The translations under genes and the position numbers were made by a program. Below, piece by piece: positions 18,752 through 28,060 of a DNA stretch of 64,000 nucleotides (position 1 is the first letter of the stretch; each line of letters starts with the position of its first letter). The stretch spans positions 19,756 through 83,755 of the forward strand of contig CAILUI010000053.1 in assembly GCA_903837355.1 (NCBI GenBank). Direction: 5' to 3'. Origin of the DNA: an uncultured Victivallales bacterium. GTDB lineage: Bacteria; Verrucomicrobiota; Lentisphaeria; Oligosphaerales; JAFGRS01. The notes below the pieces were generated by a model, which had not been told where the DNA came from, did no database searches, and worked only from the letters and a program-made list of their open reading frames with translations.

Positions 18752-21298
18752 ATGCTGGATCTGCGACTCACCCACCTCCTTGCCGCCGGCCTCCTCGAAC
18801 TCGGAGTCCTGCAGGCTGCGGATGTCGTCCTGGTGGCCGACGGCCAGGCGCAGGCGCAAGTGGTCGTCAGTGACGCGACCCCGGCCGTGGTCCGTGCCGC
18901 CGTCGACGACCTGGTGCGGATCGTCCAGCGCAGCAGCGGCGCCACCCTGGTCGTGGTCGCGGAAAGCCAGAGCGACCGGGCCGCTACCCGAGTCCTGGTC
19001 GGTGACTGCCAGGCGCCGGCTGAGCTCGCGGCTGACCCCGCCCAGATCGGCGGCGACGCCGCCTATGCCGGCTATGTGCTGGCCTGCGGGCAGAACGTCG
19101 TCGTCCTGCGCGGCAACACCCCGCGGGGCACCGCCAACGCCGTCTACGGCTTCCTGCAGGACCAGCTCGGCGTGCGCTGGTTCATGCCGTCGGAAGCGTT
19201 CGAGGTCGTACCCGCGGCGCGGACGATCACCATCCCGGCACAGCGCCGGCTGGTCACCCCAAGTTTCGTCTGCCGCCTGGCCAGTGCCAGTTGGGGCGCC
19301 GACACCCTGGCCTGGGGCCGCCGCAACCGCTGGGACACCGACGAGGGCGGCTTCGCGGTACCCTACGCGGCCGGCTTCCGCCACTGGATGTACCAGGTCT
19401 TTCCCCCCAGCAAGTGGGGCACCACGCACCCGGAGATCTACCCGCTCCTGAATGGCAAGCGCGCCATTCCCGCGCAGGACGGCGAACAACTGGCCCAGCC
19501 TTGCACCGCCAACCCGGAGACCGTGCGCATCGCCATCGACACCGTCAACGCCTACCTCGACGCTCATCCCGACGTGCACACGTACCCCTTCAGCATCAAT
19601 GATAACAACACCTGGTGCGAGTGCGACCTCTGCAAGGCGCAGGACGTCGAACGACCGCTCTATCGCGGCCGGCGCATCTACTCCGACCGCTGGTTCACCT
19701 TCGTCAACGCCGTGGCCCGCGGCGTCCACGCCAAGCACCCCGGCATCTTCATCGGCTGCTTCGCCTACGCCGGCGTCGAGCTCCCGCCCCTGCGAATCGA
19801 GAGGATGGAGCCCAACGTCTTTGTGAACCTCACCCAGGACACGGCCCAGTACTTTGACGCCGACTACCGCCAGGTTGACTACGGTCTGATCGCGGCCTGG
19901 CAGCGCAAGTGCGCCCAGGTGGGCAAGTACGACTACTATGGCCTCGGGGCCCTGGCGCCGCGCTCCTTCCCACACCTGCTGGCCGCGGACCTGAAGGCGA
20001 TCCACGCCCTGGGCGTACGGGCCTTCCACAGCGAGCTCTTCCCCTACTGGGCCAACATGGGGCCGATGCTCTACGTGGCCAGCCGCCTGCTCTGGGACGT
20101 CAGCCTCGACCCGGACGCGCTGCTGGACGAGTTTTTCACCTCGGCCTTCGGCCCGGCCGCGGCCGAGATGCGTGCCTTCTACGCGGTCCACGAAGCGGCC
20201 TGGATGAGCCAGACCAAGGGTGAGTGGTTCGCTGGAATCGGCGATGCGGCTGGACAGATGGACGGCTACAGCGCGGCCCAGGTCGCGGCGGCGGCGGCGC
20301 ATCTGCGTGCGGCCCAGGCGCTGGCCGCGGACGACACCGTCCGCGCCCGCCTCCAGCTCATCGCCCGGGGCTATGCCTACCCCGATCTGCTGCTGTCCGG
20401 CTGGACAGCGGCCCGCGCCGTCACCCCGACGGCCGTCGCGTCAGCCGCAGCCGCCGGCGAGTTGACGGCGCAGTTGGAGGCACTGAGCCGGGCCCTCGAC
20501 GGCGAGGAGGCGGGCTGGCGGCAGAGCGTGCTGGAAGACCCGCTGGCGGACGCCTGGTACAAGGACGGCGCCCGCCCGACCATCCGCGGGCAGTGGCGAG
20601 CCCGGCTCCAGGGCGGACTGCTCAGCGGGCTGCAGACCCTGGGCGCCTGGTACCAGACCCCGGCCGGCGCCACGGCCCCCGTCGAGCAACAACAAGCCCT
20701 GCAACGACTCACCGCCGAGGGCCCGCTGGGGCTCCTCTGGCAGGCCATGCAGGGCACCTTGCAGCGTGGCCCGAACACCCTCCCCAACCCCGGTTTCGAG
20801 GACGGCGGCGCCGACCAACCGGGGCCGGCGGGTCCGCAGTGGCAGAGCAGCGGCAGCGTGGCCGGCTGGAGCACCTGGCAGGAGGACGCGGCGGCCGGCA
20901 CTTTCTTCAGGGACCGCGAGACCTGGCGCACGGGGACCGCATCCGGCGCCTTCCGAGGTGGCGGCTGCCTCTGCTACATCACCCGCATACCGATCGCGGC
21001 CGGGAAGACCTACCTGGCCGAGGTCTGGGCGCTGGCCCCCAGCACCCCCGCTGGCACTCGGGTCACGCTCGAAGTGCGCTGGAATGACGCCCAGGGACGG
21101 TGGTACACCGGCGCGCCCGACCTGTGTGTCGAGGCCAAGGGCACGGGCGCCTGGGAGCGCCTGCTGCTGCCCTTTGTCGCCCCCGCGGGCCCGACGCAGG
21201 CGGTGATCCTCCTGGTCGGTTACGGGATCGCCACCGACGCGGTGGTGCGCTACGACGATGCCTACACCGGCGAGGCGCAACCCGCACCGCCGCGCTGA
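18752..21298 (+). CDS. DUF4838-like secreted protein (alpha-glucuronidase-like N-terminal fold, C-terminal carbohydrate-binding-type domain)
   Basis: ADGQAQAQVVVSD...VLRGNTPRGTANAVYGFLQDQLGVRWFMPSEAFEVVP; NDNNTWCECDLCKAQD (CxCxxC); C-terminal NPGFEDGGA... module. Confidence 0.8.
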   Translation: MLDLRLTHLLAAGLLELGVLQAADVVLVADGQAQAQVVVSDATPAVVRAAVDDLVRIVQRSSGATLVVVAESQSDRAATRVLVGDCQAPAELAADPAQIGGDAAYAGYVLACGQNVVVLRGNTPRGTANAVYGFLQDQLGVRWFMPSEAFEVVPAARTITIPAQRRLVTPSFVCRLASASWGADTLAWGRRNRWDTDEGGFAVPYAAGFRHWMYQVFPPSKWGTTHPEIYPLLNGKRAIPAQDGEQLAQPCTANPETVRIAIDTVNAYLDAHPDVHTYPFSINDNNTWCECDLCKAQDVERPLYRGRRIYSDRWFTFVNAVARGVHAKHPGIFIGCFAYAGVELPPLRIERMEPNVFVNLTQDTAQYFDADYRQVDYGLIAAWQRKCAQVGKYDYYGLGALAPRSFPHLLAADLKAIHALGVRAFHSELFPYWANMGPMLYVASRLLWDVSLDPDALLDEFFTSAFGPAAAEMRAFYAVHEAAWMSQTKGEWFAGIGDAAGQMDGYSAAQVAAAAAHLRAAQALAADDTVRARLQLIARGYAYPDLLLSGWTAARAVTPTAVASAAAAGELTAQLEALSRALDGEEAGWRQSVLEDPLADAWYKDGARPTIRGQWRARLQGGLLSGLQTLGAWYQTPAGATAPVEQQQALQRLTAEGPLGLLWQAMQGTLQRGPNTLPNPGFEDGGADQPGPAGPQWQSSGSVAGWSTWQEDAAAGTFFRDRETWRTGTASGAFRGGGCLCYITRIPIAAGKTYLAEVWALAPSTPAGTRVTLEVRWNDAQGRWYTGAPDLCVEAKGTGAWERLLLPFVAPAGPTQAVILLVGYGIATDAVVRYDDAYTGEAQPAPPR

Positions 21299-21331
21299 GG
21301 TCAGGAAGAACCAGGACCAAGGAGCGTAACC

Positions 21332-21658
21332 ATGACGCAGTTGACCGTTGCGGATCTCCGCCCGGCAGGAGCCTACCTGCTACCCAACCTGCTCGGGAAG
21401 GCGGGCGTCGCCCACGGCGGGGTCCACGTCTTCAAACCTGGCGAGACCGCCCATCCCGAACCGCGGCACGTCCACGACGTCGACGAGGTCTTCATCTTCC
21501 TGCAGGGCCGGGGCGTCATCCCGATCGACGGTGTCGACTACCCGGTGCAGGCGGGGGACGTGGTCATCGTCGAGGCGGGCGAGGATCACCACACGCGCAG
21601 CTCCGTGGACGAACCGCTGGTGGCCGCCTGGTATGTCATGGACGGCCCACGCCGCTAG
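21332..21658 (+). CDS. Cupin-domain protein
   Basis: PRHVHDVDEVFIFLQGRGVIPIDGVDYPVQAGDVVIVEAGEDHHTRSS cupin motifs. Confidence 0.88.
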   Translation: MTQLTVADLRPAGAYLLPNLLGKAGVAHGGVHVFKPGETAHPEPRHVHDVDEVFIFLQGRGVIPIDGVDYPVQAGDVVIVEAGEDHHTRSSVDEPLVAAWYVMDGPRR

Positions 21659-22878
21659 ACGTACAGAAAGACGTAAATGGCGAAGGCCAGCGCGGCCAGC
21701 CCGGCGGCCGCGGCCAGGCTCCACAGCAGGTTGCGTTTCCGGGCGGCCATGGCAAAGGTCGAGATGATCACGGCCATCTGCGCCGCGAGCATGCCGTAGA
21801 AGAAGCGCTGACTGCGGACATGGCGACGTTCGGCGGCGATGTTGTTCTTGCGGACCTGCAGTTCATAGAAGTTGGCGATGGCCTGGTTGAGGCGCGCTTC
21901 GAGGTCGTAGCGGCCGGCGCCGCAACGCCAGCGCGCCGCCACGGCATCACGCTGGCACTGCCTGGCGTCGGCCTGGGCCTTGGCGCAGGCGACGGCGAAG
22001 GCCTCAGCCGCCTGGCCCAGCCGGGTGTCAGCCGTGGGCGGCACGGCCGCCGCCAGCCCGGCAACCGCCCGCGCCTCCTCCGTCAGCGCCGTCTGTCGGC
22101 TCAGCAGGGCCTCAATGCGCTCGGCCAGAACGTTGACCGGAGCGAAGCTGCCGTCGAAGGCCCGGGCGCGCTCAGTGGCCTCCCGCAAAGCTTCGGCTAA
22201 CGCCTCCGTGCTCACCGACGCCACCCGCGTCGCCAACTCAGCTTCCGGACGGCTTTCCTCGAGAGCCTTCAGCGTCGCCCCCAGCGCCGCGTCCACGGCT
22301 GGGGCGGGGCCGACCGCGGGAAGCGGGCCGCCACCCAGGATCTCCAGCGCCGCCGCATTGCCCGCTGCCGACAGCAGCGCGGCCAGGTCGGCCACCAGTG
22401 CCTCGGCCTGCGCCGCCCGCGGCGGGGCCGCCTTCACGTAGCTGTCCAGCGCCGCCGCCAACGCGCCCGCCGGGGCCGGGTCGAGCCCGTCCGGCGCGCT
22501 CAGCGCGGCCTGCAAACGGGCCGCGGCCGCGCGGCAGCGCTCGAGTCTGTCCGGCAGACCGCCCACGGCGCCACTCAGGCCGCCCGGAGTCAATCGACCG
22601 ACCTCGGCGGTGATCTGCAAGAACTCGCCCTCGGTCTTGAGGCCGATGCCGCGCAGGCGCTTGGCCTGGAAGAGACCCCACTGGTCACCCGCCTTGGACT
22701 GCTTCTGCGAGGCGAGCGAGCGCTGGTACTGGGCCCGGGTCATCTCGTTGGAGGCCAGCCCTGCCAGCATGGTGGCCAGGACGGTCATGACCACCGGCGT
22801 GGCCGCAAGCAGCTTGCCCCAAGGGGTCTGCGGGATGTCTGCCTTCAGGGCGTCTGGGATCGTCACCTGCATGCACAA
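21655..22878 (-). CDS. DUF4337-like membrane protein
   Basis: N-terminal TM then ASNEMTRAQYQRSLASQKQSKAGDQWGLFQAKRLRG; C-terminal TM segments. Confidence 0.65.
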   Translation of the reverse strand: MCMQVTIPDALKADIPQTPWGKLLAATPVVMTVLATMLAGLASNEMTRAQYQRSLASQKQSKAGDQWGLFQAKRLRGIGLKTEGEFLQITAEVGRLTPGGLSGAVGGLPDRLERCRAAAARLQAALSAPDGLDPAPAGALAAALDSYVKAAPPRAAQAEALVADLAALLSAAGNAAALEILGGGPLPAVGPAPAVDAALGATLKALEESRPEAELATRVASVSTEALAEALREATERARAFDGSFAPVNVLAERIEALLSRQTALTEEARAVAGLAAAVPPTADTRLGQAAEAFAVACAKAQADARQCQRDAVAARWRCGAGRYDLEARLNQAIANFYELQVRKNNIAAERRHVRSQRFFYGMLAAQMAVIISTFAMAARKRNLLWSLAAAAGLAALAFAIYVFLYV

Positions 22879-22937
22879 AACTCCATCACAGGCGTCCCAC
22901 AGGACGCCAAGGCGGCTAGGTACTCAGGCTGTAGACG

Positions 22938-23106
22938 GTTAGGTCCTAACTAAGACCCTACCGCCGCGCGCACGACGCAGCCCAATGCCGTTAAGTTTCT
23001 GGCCGCAGCCTCGGTTGCAGACGAACAGGTAGGTCGGTAATGTTGCGCGCAACATAAGGTCGGGGGTGCCGGTACCCGACCCCGATCGCCAGCCTGGCTG
23101 GCGATC
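22938..23106. repeat. Intergenic cluster of perfect palindromes
   Basis: GTTAGGTCCTAAC (22938-22950), ATGTTGCGCGCAACAT (23040-23055), GATCGCCAGCC-T-GGCTGGCGATC (23084-23106). Confidence 0.6.
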
Positions 23107-23142
23107 GACAACCGCCCCGCGCAGCCAAGCAGAACGGGGCAC

Positions 23143-23697
23143 TTAATGGCATTGCGGCGCCGCCCCCGGACCCGGCCAGTGCCGCAGCAGGGGCCCGGCC
23201 GCGCCGAACACCGGGTCGGCGGCCGGTACCGGCAACGCCGCGATCCGCGCACAGGCAGCCTCCAACTCGCCCGTCCTACCATAGCAGAGATCGGGGCGTT
23301 GCCCCTCAGGATAGGCCCCAACAACCGCGAAGTCGGCACTCGACGCCAGGCGTCTGTGCGCCACCCCCGCCGGGATCACCACGACATCGCCGGCAGCGAC
23401 CTCCAAGACCACTCCGCGCGGCCCACCAAACTGCACGGTCGCCGTCCCGCCGTACACCCCCAGTACCTCATGCGCCGTGCTGTGGTAGTGATGCACGCCG
23501 AAGACGCCGTCGCGCCAACTCCCGCCCCAGCCGTTGCCGGCAAAGCGCTGCTCAAAGGCCTCCGGATGCCCTAGCCCCTGCGGCAACGCGCCGCGCAGGG
23601 CGACCAGGGGCAGCAGGTCGTTGTTGGGGAAGCCATCACCCCCCGCCAATACCCGCACCGTGGTCAGCACTGAACCCAGGTCACCGTCCGACGCCAT
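23143..23697 (-). CDS. Cupin-fold protein (YjlB-like)
   Basis: FPNNDLLPLVALRGALPQ...WGGSWRDGVFGVHHYHSTAHEVLGVYGGTATVQFGGPRGVVLEVAAGDVVVIPAGVAH. Confidence 0.75.
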   Translation of the reverse strand: MASDGDLGSVLTTVRVLAGGDGFPNNDLLPLVALRGALPQGLGHPEAFEQRFAGNGWGGSWRDGVFGVHHYHSTAHEVLGVYGGTATVQFGGPRGVVLEVAAGDVVVIPAGVAHRRLASSADFAVVGAYPEGQRPDLCYGRTGELEAACARIAALPVPAADPVFGAAGPLLRHWPGPGAAPQCH

Positions 23698-23842
23698 AGA
23701 ACACTGTCCTTCCGCTGGCAAACCCGTAAGGTGCACGCCGCTGACCCCAGGCGCAAGGCGGGCTGCCGTTTTGATATCTTCTTAATGCCTGCGAGGGGTC
23801 TTTTGATTAACGCTTCCACCTGGACAGCAGGATATTAGGGAT

Positions 23843-24694
23843 ATGGAAACGCATGACATCATTCAGCTCCTGGCATACCTGGTCCTGCTGACGGCGTGCA
23901 CGCCGGTACTGGGCGGCTTCATGGCCAAGGTCCTCACTGGCGAGCCCACGGCCCTGACGTCGTGGCTGGCGCCGCTGGAGCGCTGTATCTACCGGGCGGC
24001 AGGCTGCGACCCCCTGACCGAGATGCGCTGGACGACCTACGCGGGAGCGCTGCTGGCCTTCAACGGCTGCGGTCTCGTGGCGGTGCTCGCGCTGCAACTG
24101 GCCCAGGGCATCCTACCGTTGAACCCCCAGCACCTGCCCGGGGTCCCGTGGGGGCTGGCGCTGAACACCGCGGTCAGCTTCATGACCAACACCAACTGGC
24201 AGGCGTATTCCGGCGAGGCCACACTCAGCTACCTGACGCAGATGCTGGGGCTGACGGTGCAGAACTTCGTCAGTGCCGCCACGGGCATCGCGGTGCTGCT
24301 GGCCGTGGCGCGCGGCTTCGTCCGGCGGGGCCTGGCCACCGTGGGCAACTTCTGGGCAGACGCGGTGCGTGCCGTCATCTATGTGCTGCTGCCGCTGTCC
24401 GTGGTCCTGGCCCTGGTACTGCTGGCGCAGGGGGTGGTGCAGACGCTGTCGCCGTACGTCACGGCCACCACCGCCGCCTCCAACGGCTCCGTGAACGCCA
24501 TGCACGACAGCCTCTCGCCGCTGGCCGGTCTGGTGGCACAGGTGAACCTGCTGCTGGGCGAAGTCGTGTTTGGCGGAGCAGGCGCGGGCCTGTACGGCAT
24601 GCTGATGTTCGTGCTGCTGACGGTGTTCATGGCGGGACTGATGGTCGGGCGAACCCCGGAAAGGGCGTCGCACAGCAGCAGACGGGCAGGCTGA
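23843..24694 (+). pseudogene. kdpA: Internally deleted and truncated potassium-transporting ATPase subunit KdpA
   Basis: Clear KdpA N-terminal half ([63 protein letters not shown]) joined at ~24455 to [67 protein letters not shown]; the middle with GTNGGGFFNANS and the remaining C-terminus are absent. Confidence 0.85.
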
Positions 24695-24984
24695 AGGTCT
24701 TCCTCGGCATGGCGGCCGGGGTGGGCAAGACCTACGCCATGCTCGAGGCCGCCCGCGAGCAGCAGGGCGAAGGCCGCGACGTGGTCATCGGCTACGTCGA
24801 GACCCACGGGCGACGGGAGACCGACGCCCTCACCCAGGGCTTGCCCAGCGTCCCGCGCCAGCCCCTCGTCCACCGTGGCATCACCCTCACCGAGATGGAC
24901 CTCGATGCGCTGCTGGCGCGCCGCCCGCAACTGGCCCTGGTGGACGAGTTGGCACACACCAACGCCCCGGGAGCCCGCCACCCG
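24661..24984 (+). pseudogene. kdpD: KdpD N-terminal fragment
   Basis: Frame of the 23896..25524 [56 protein letters not shown]...MDLDALLARRPQLALVDELAHTNAPGARHP, then abrupt loss of similarity. Confidence 0.88.
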
Positions 24985-25162
24985 AGTTCTCACCCACGGC
25001 CAGATCCTGCGCGAGGTCTGGGGGCCGGGCTATACCGAGCAAACACACTACCTGCGCGTCTACATGGCCCACCTCCGCAGCAAGCTCGAGGCGGTTCCCG
25101 CCAGCCCCAAGCTGCTGCTCACCGAGCCCGGCGTGGGCTACCGCCTGGCCGTCCGCGAGTAG
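24982..25162 (+). pseudogene. kdpE: KdpE C-terminal (winged-helix) fragment
   Basis: Frame of the 24875..25162 ORF: RVLTHGQILREVWGPGYTEQTHYLRVYMAHLRSKLEAVPASPKLLLTEPGVGYRLAVRE*, the OmpR-type DNA-binding domain end without its receiver domain. Confidence 0.87.
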
Positions 25163-25670
25163 CCCTTATTCTCCGGCAAGGCCTTCGGGCAAACCTTGGC
25201 CTGGCCCTGACCCGCCCCCCCCCTTCGGCGACGTCAAGGCAGAAATCCGCGCTGTACTTGACCTGCGCACAGAAGCGTCCTACATTTGCGCCATACCGGG
25301 TGAGAGTCTACCTGCTCGGTCCGGAGTCGGTAACCGTTCATCGCCCGGTTCAGAGCGACAGTGTGGCGTGTGAGAGTCAACCCGTGCGTCCGGAAAGGAG
25401 GTGGTGGGCAAGACGAGCCAAACACGGCTCGGCACGGCATCGGAGTTTCCGCGGCCTGAGACGCTGGGTCCACCGGGTCTGCCCGCTACGGCACCGGTGC
25501 GATGAGGTAGGCCAGACGGCTTGAGCCGCGGTCGACGGGCGCAGGCTCGCAGAGCGCAGCGGAAGTGTGTATGCTCCGGAGCCAACCTCCGGCATCGGTC
25601 CGTTGACGCGCAGTTCCCCGCAGTCTCGGAGTGTTCTCAAGAAACGATCAACATCGGGAGACGAGTTCGC

Positions 25671-26093
25671 ATGGGTAACAAACCGGTCATGGCGATTGTT
25701 CTGATCCTGGTCATCGTGGCGTGCGTCGCCTTCATGGTCCGCTCGGGCACCAAGAAGTCCGGCGGCGCGGCCAACTCCGGTCCTCAGGAGCGGGACCTGG
25801 TCTGTATGGCCTGTGAGAAGTCCTTCAAGGCCACCGTGAAGGACGAGGAGTGGATGCCCATGCAGATGCAGGGCAAGAACGCCTCCAAGAAGATGAAATG
25901 CTCGGCCTGCGGCAAGGACGAGGGTGTCGCTGCCCAGAAGTGCGGTAGCTGCGGCGCACTGGTACCGGCCGCCGGCATGATGGGTATGATGGGCCCGGGC
26001 TCCAAGGCCCCTGCCTGCCCGAAGTGCAAGAAGCCGCTGATGAGCGGGATGCCTGGCCAGGGTGCCCCGGCAGCGCCCCCGGCTGCCAAGTGA
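25671..26093 (+). CDS. Membrane-anchored zinc-ribbon protein
   Basis: N-terminal TM (MAIVLILVIVACVAFMV), then CxxC pairs: CMAC, CSAC, CGSC, CPKC. Confidence 0.8.
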   Translation: MGNKPVMAIVLILVIVACVAFMVRSGTKKSGGAANSGPQERDLVCMACEKSFKATVKDEEWMPMQMQGKNASKKMKCSACGKDEGVAAQKCGSCGALVPAAGMMGMMGPGSKAPACPKCKKPLMSGMPGQGAPAAPPAAK

Positions 26094-26171
26094 GCCAACG
26101 CTCCTGATCCGGTGGGCCTTGGCGGCAACGCCGTCCCGGGCCCACCTGATCGGGTCGGCTGCGGTCAACCG

Positions 26172-26200
26172 ACGGCAGGCTCACCCCCTGAGCCTGCCGT
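26172..26200 (+). terminator. Stem-loop terminator after the zinc-ribbon gene
   Basis: Perfect 12 bp stem ACGGCAGGCTCA-CCCCC-TGAGCCTGCCGT followed by TGCTTCGTTTC (weak T tract). Confidence 0.6.
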
Positions 26201-26280
26201 TGCTTCGTTTCTGGCAGAAGTGACGTCGGTGCGCCCTTCCGGGTGTTCGGCAGCGCCGGCGCGATGAAGGATGTGAGATC

Positions 26281-27138
26281 ATGACAGCGTTCCCGCGTAC
26301 GACCGTCGGCGGCGTCTCCGTGTCCCGCATGATCATCGGCACGAACTGGTTCCTCGGCTTCAGCCATACCTCGGCGGCCAAGGACGACTATATCAAGACG
26401 CATGTCATGGACCGCACCCGGATTGCGGACATCCTCGAGGTCTTCCTGAACTCCGGGGTCGACACGGTCATGGGACTGATTCAGCGGCCTCAGCTCTGGG
26501 AAGGCATCCAGGAGGCGCAGCAGCGCACCGGCAAGAAGCTGATCGTGGTCTCGACTCCCGGCATCCCGGTCAGCCCCGAGACGCCGCTCCAGGGCTTCGG
26601 CGCGGAAGCCGAGAAGATCCTCGACGAGGAGCAGCGTCTGGGCGCCACCTTCTGCTTCCCGCACCAAGGCACCACCGACGCCCTCGTCGACCGCTGCACG
26701 CGGCGCATCCGTCACCTCGACCAACTCAGTCGCATGATCCGCCAGCGCGGCATGGTCCCCGGCCTCAGCACGCACATGCCGGAGTCGATCATCTATGCCG
26801 ACGAAAGCGGCGCCGATGTCGAGACCTACATCTCGCTGTACAACTCGATGGGGTTCCTGATGCAGGTGGAAGTCGACTGGATTCACCACGTCATCACGCA
26901 CGCCAAGAAGCCGGTGATGACCATCAAGCCGATGGCGGCCGGGCAACTGCGGCCCTTCCAGGCCTTCAACTTCGTCTGGAATACGCTGCGTACCCAGGAC
27001 ATGGTCACGGTGGGCACCATGGCGCCGAAAGAGGCCCAGGAGTGCATCGACCTCTCACTGGGCATCCTGGAACGCCGCGACGCCGAGATCCAGCTCCAGG
27101 AAACGCGCTCCAAAGCCAGCATCAAACCCAAGGCCTGA
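26281..27138 (+). CDS. Aldo/keto reductase-like TIM-barrel protein
   Basis: FPRTTVGGVSVSRMIIGTNWFLGFSHTS...ILEVFLNSGVDTVMGL...KPVMTIKPMAAGQLRPF...MVTVGTMAPKEAQECIDLSLGIL. Confidence 0.6.
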   Translation: MTAFPRTTVGGVSVSRMIIGTNWFLGFSHTSAAKDDYIKTHVMDRTRIADILEVFLNSGVDTVMGLIQRPQLWEGIQEAQQRTGKKLIVVSTPGIPVSPETPLQGFGAEAEKILDEEQRLGATFCFPHQGTTDALVDRCTRRIRHLDQLSRMIRQRGMVPGLSTHMPESIIYADESGADVETYISLYNSMGFLMQVEVDWIHHVITHAKKPVMTIKPMAAGQLRPFQAFNFVWNTLRTQDMVTVGTMAPKEAQECIDLSLGILERRDAEIQLQETRSKASIKPKA

Positions 27139-27146
27139 ACCCGCCC

Positions 27147-28040
27147 ATGAAGATCCTCATCACCGGGGCCTGTGGCTTCATCGGCCGCAATCTGATCGCC
27201 GAGCTAGAGTCCGACCATGAGTTGCGACTGGTCGACAGCGTGGCTCCGGCGGCGGCCACCGTCTTCGCCGGCGGCCGCGACCGGCAGGCCGCGCCGCTGC
27301 GGACGCGCTGGCCCGCGGTGACGGCAGACATCAGCGACCTGGCGGCCCTGCGCCAGGCCTGCGAGGGTATGGATGCGGTCATCCATCTGGCCGCGGACCC
27401 CACCGGGTACGCCGACCGCGGCAAAGAGATCATGCAGGTCAATGTCGTCGGCACCTACGTCGTCCTCGATGCGGCGCGCCAGGCCGGGGTGCGGCGGGTT
27501 CTCTGCGCCTCCAGCATCAATGCCTTCGGCACCTTCTACTGGCGCCTGAGCGGCAAACCGGCGCCGTACACGTCGATGCCTTTGGACGAGTCCTTCGAGA
27601 CCGTGCCAGAAGACCCCTACAGCCTGAGCAAACGCTGCAACGAGGAAAGCTGCGCAGCCTTCACGCGGGCCTACGGCCTGACCACGGCGGCGTTCCGCTT
27701 CGCCGGCGTGTTCTCGGCGGAGCGCTATGAGACCTTCCGGCGGGACCTCCAGCCGACGGCGGCCTGGAGCGACGACCTCTACCAGTGGGTGCATGTCACC
27801 GACGTGGTCCGCGGCCTGCGCCGCGCCGTCGAGAGTCCGAGCCTGCCGACCTTCGGCGTCTACACCCTGGCGGCCGGCGATACGCGTTGCCCGGAGCCGA
27901 CCCTGGACCTCCTGCGCCGCTTCCGTCCAGACCTGGCCGCACAGGTCACGAGTCCCCTGCCCGGCCGGGCTCCGCTGCTGTCGATCGAGCGGGCCCAGCA
28001 GACCTTCGGTTACGCCCCGACCTTCCGCCTGGGTGCCTGA
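27147..28040 (+). CDS. NAD-dependent epimerase/dehydratase
   Basis: MKILITGACGFIGRNLIAELE; DAVIHLAADP; YSLSKRCNE (YxxxK). Confidence 0.93.
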   Translation: MKILITGACGFIGRNLIAELESDHELRLVDSVAPAAATVFAGGRDRQAAPLRTRWPAVTADISDLAALRQACEGMDAVIHLAADPTGYADRGKEIMQVNVVGTYVVLDAARQAGVRRVLCASSINAFGTFYWRLSGKPAPYTSMPLDESFETVPEDPYSLSKRCNEESCAAFTRAYGLTTAAFRFAGVFSAERYETFRRDLQPTAAWSDDLYQWVHVTDVVRGLRRAVESPSLPTFGVYTLAAGDTRCPEPTLDLLRRFRPDLAAQVTSPLPGRAPLLSIERAQQTFGYAPTFRLGA

Positions 28041-28060
28041 CTCGCCGCGGGTGAGCAAGC

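Noticed and set aside
23896-25524. 542 aa ORF as a genuine KdpA-KdpD fusion protein
   Set aside because: The KdpA part is in another frame (23843); only residues around GRLKVFLG...GARHP of this ORF are KdpD-like and the rest is out of frame.
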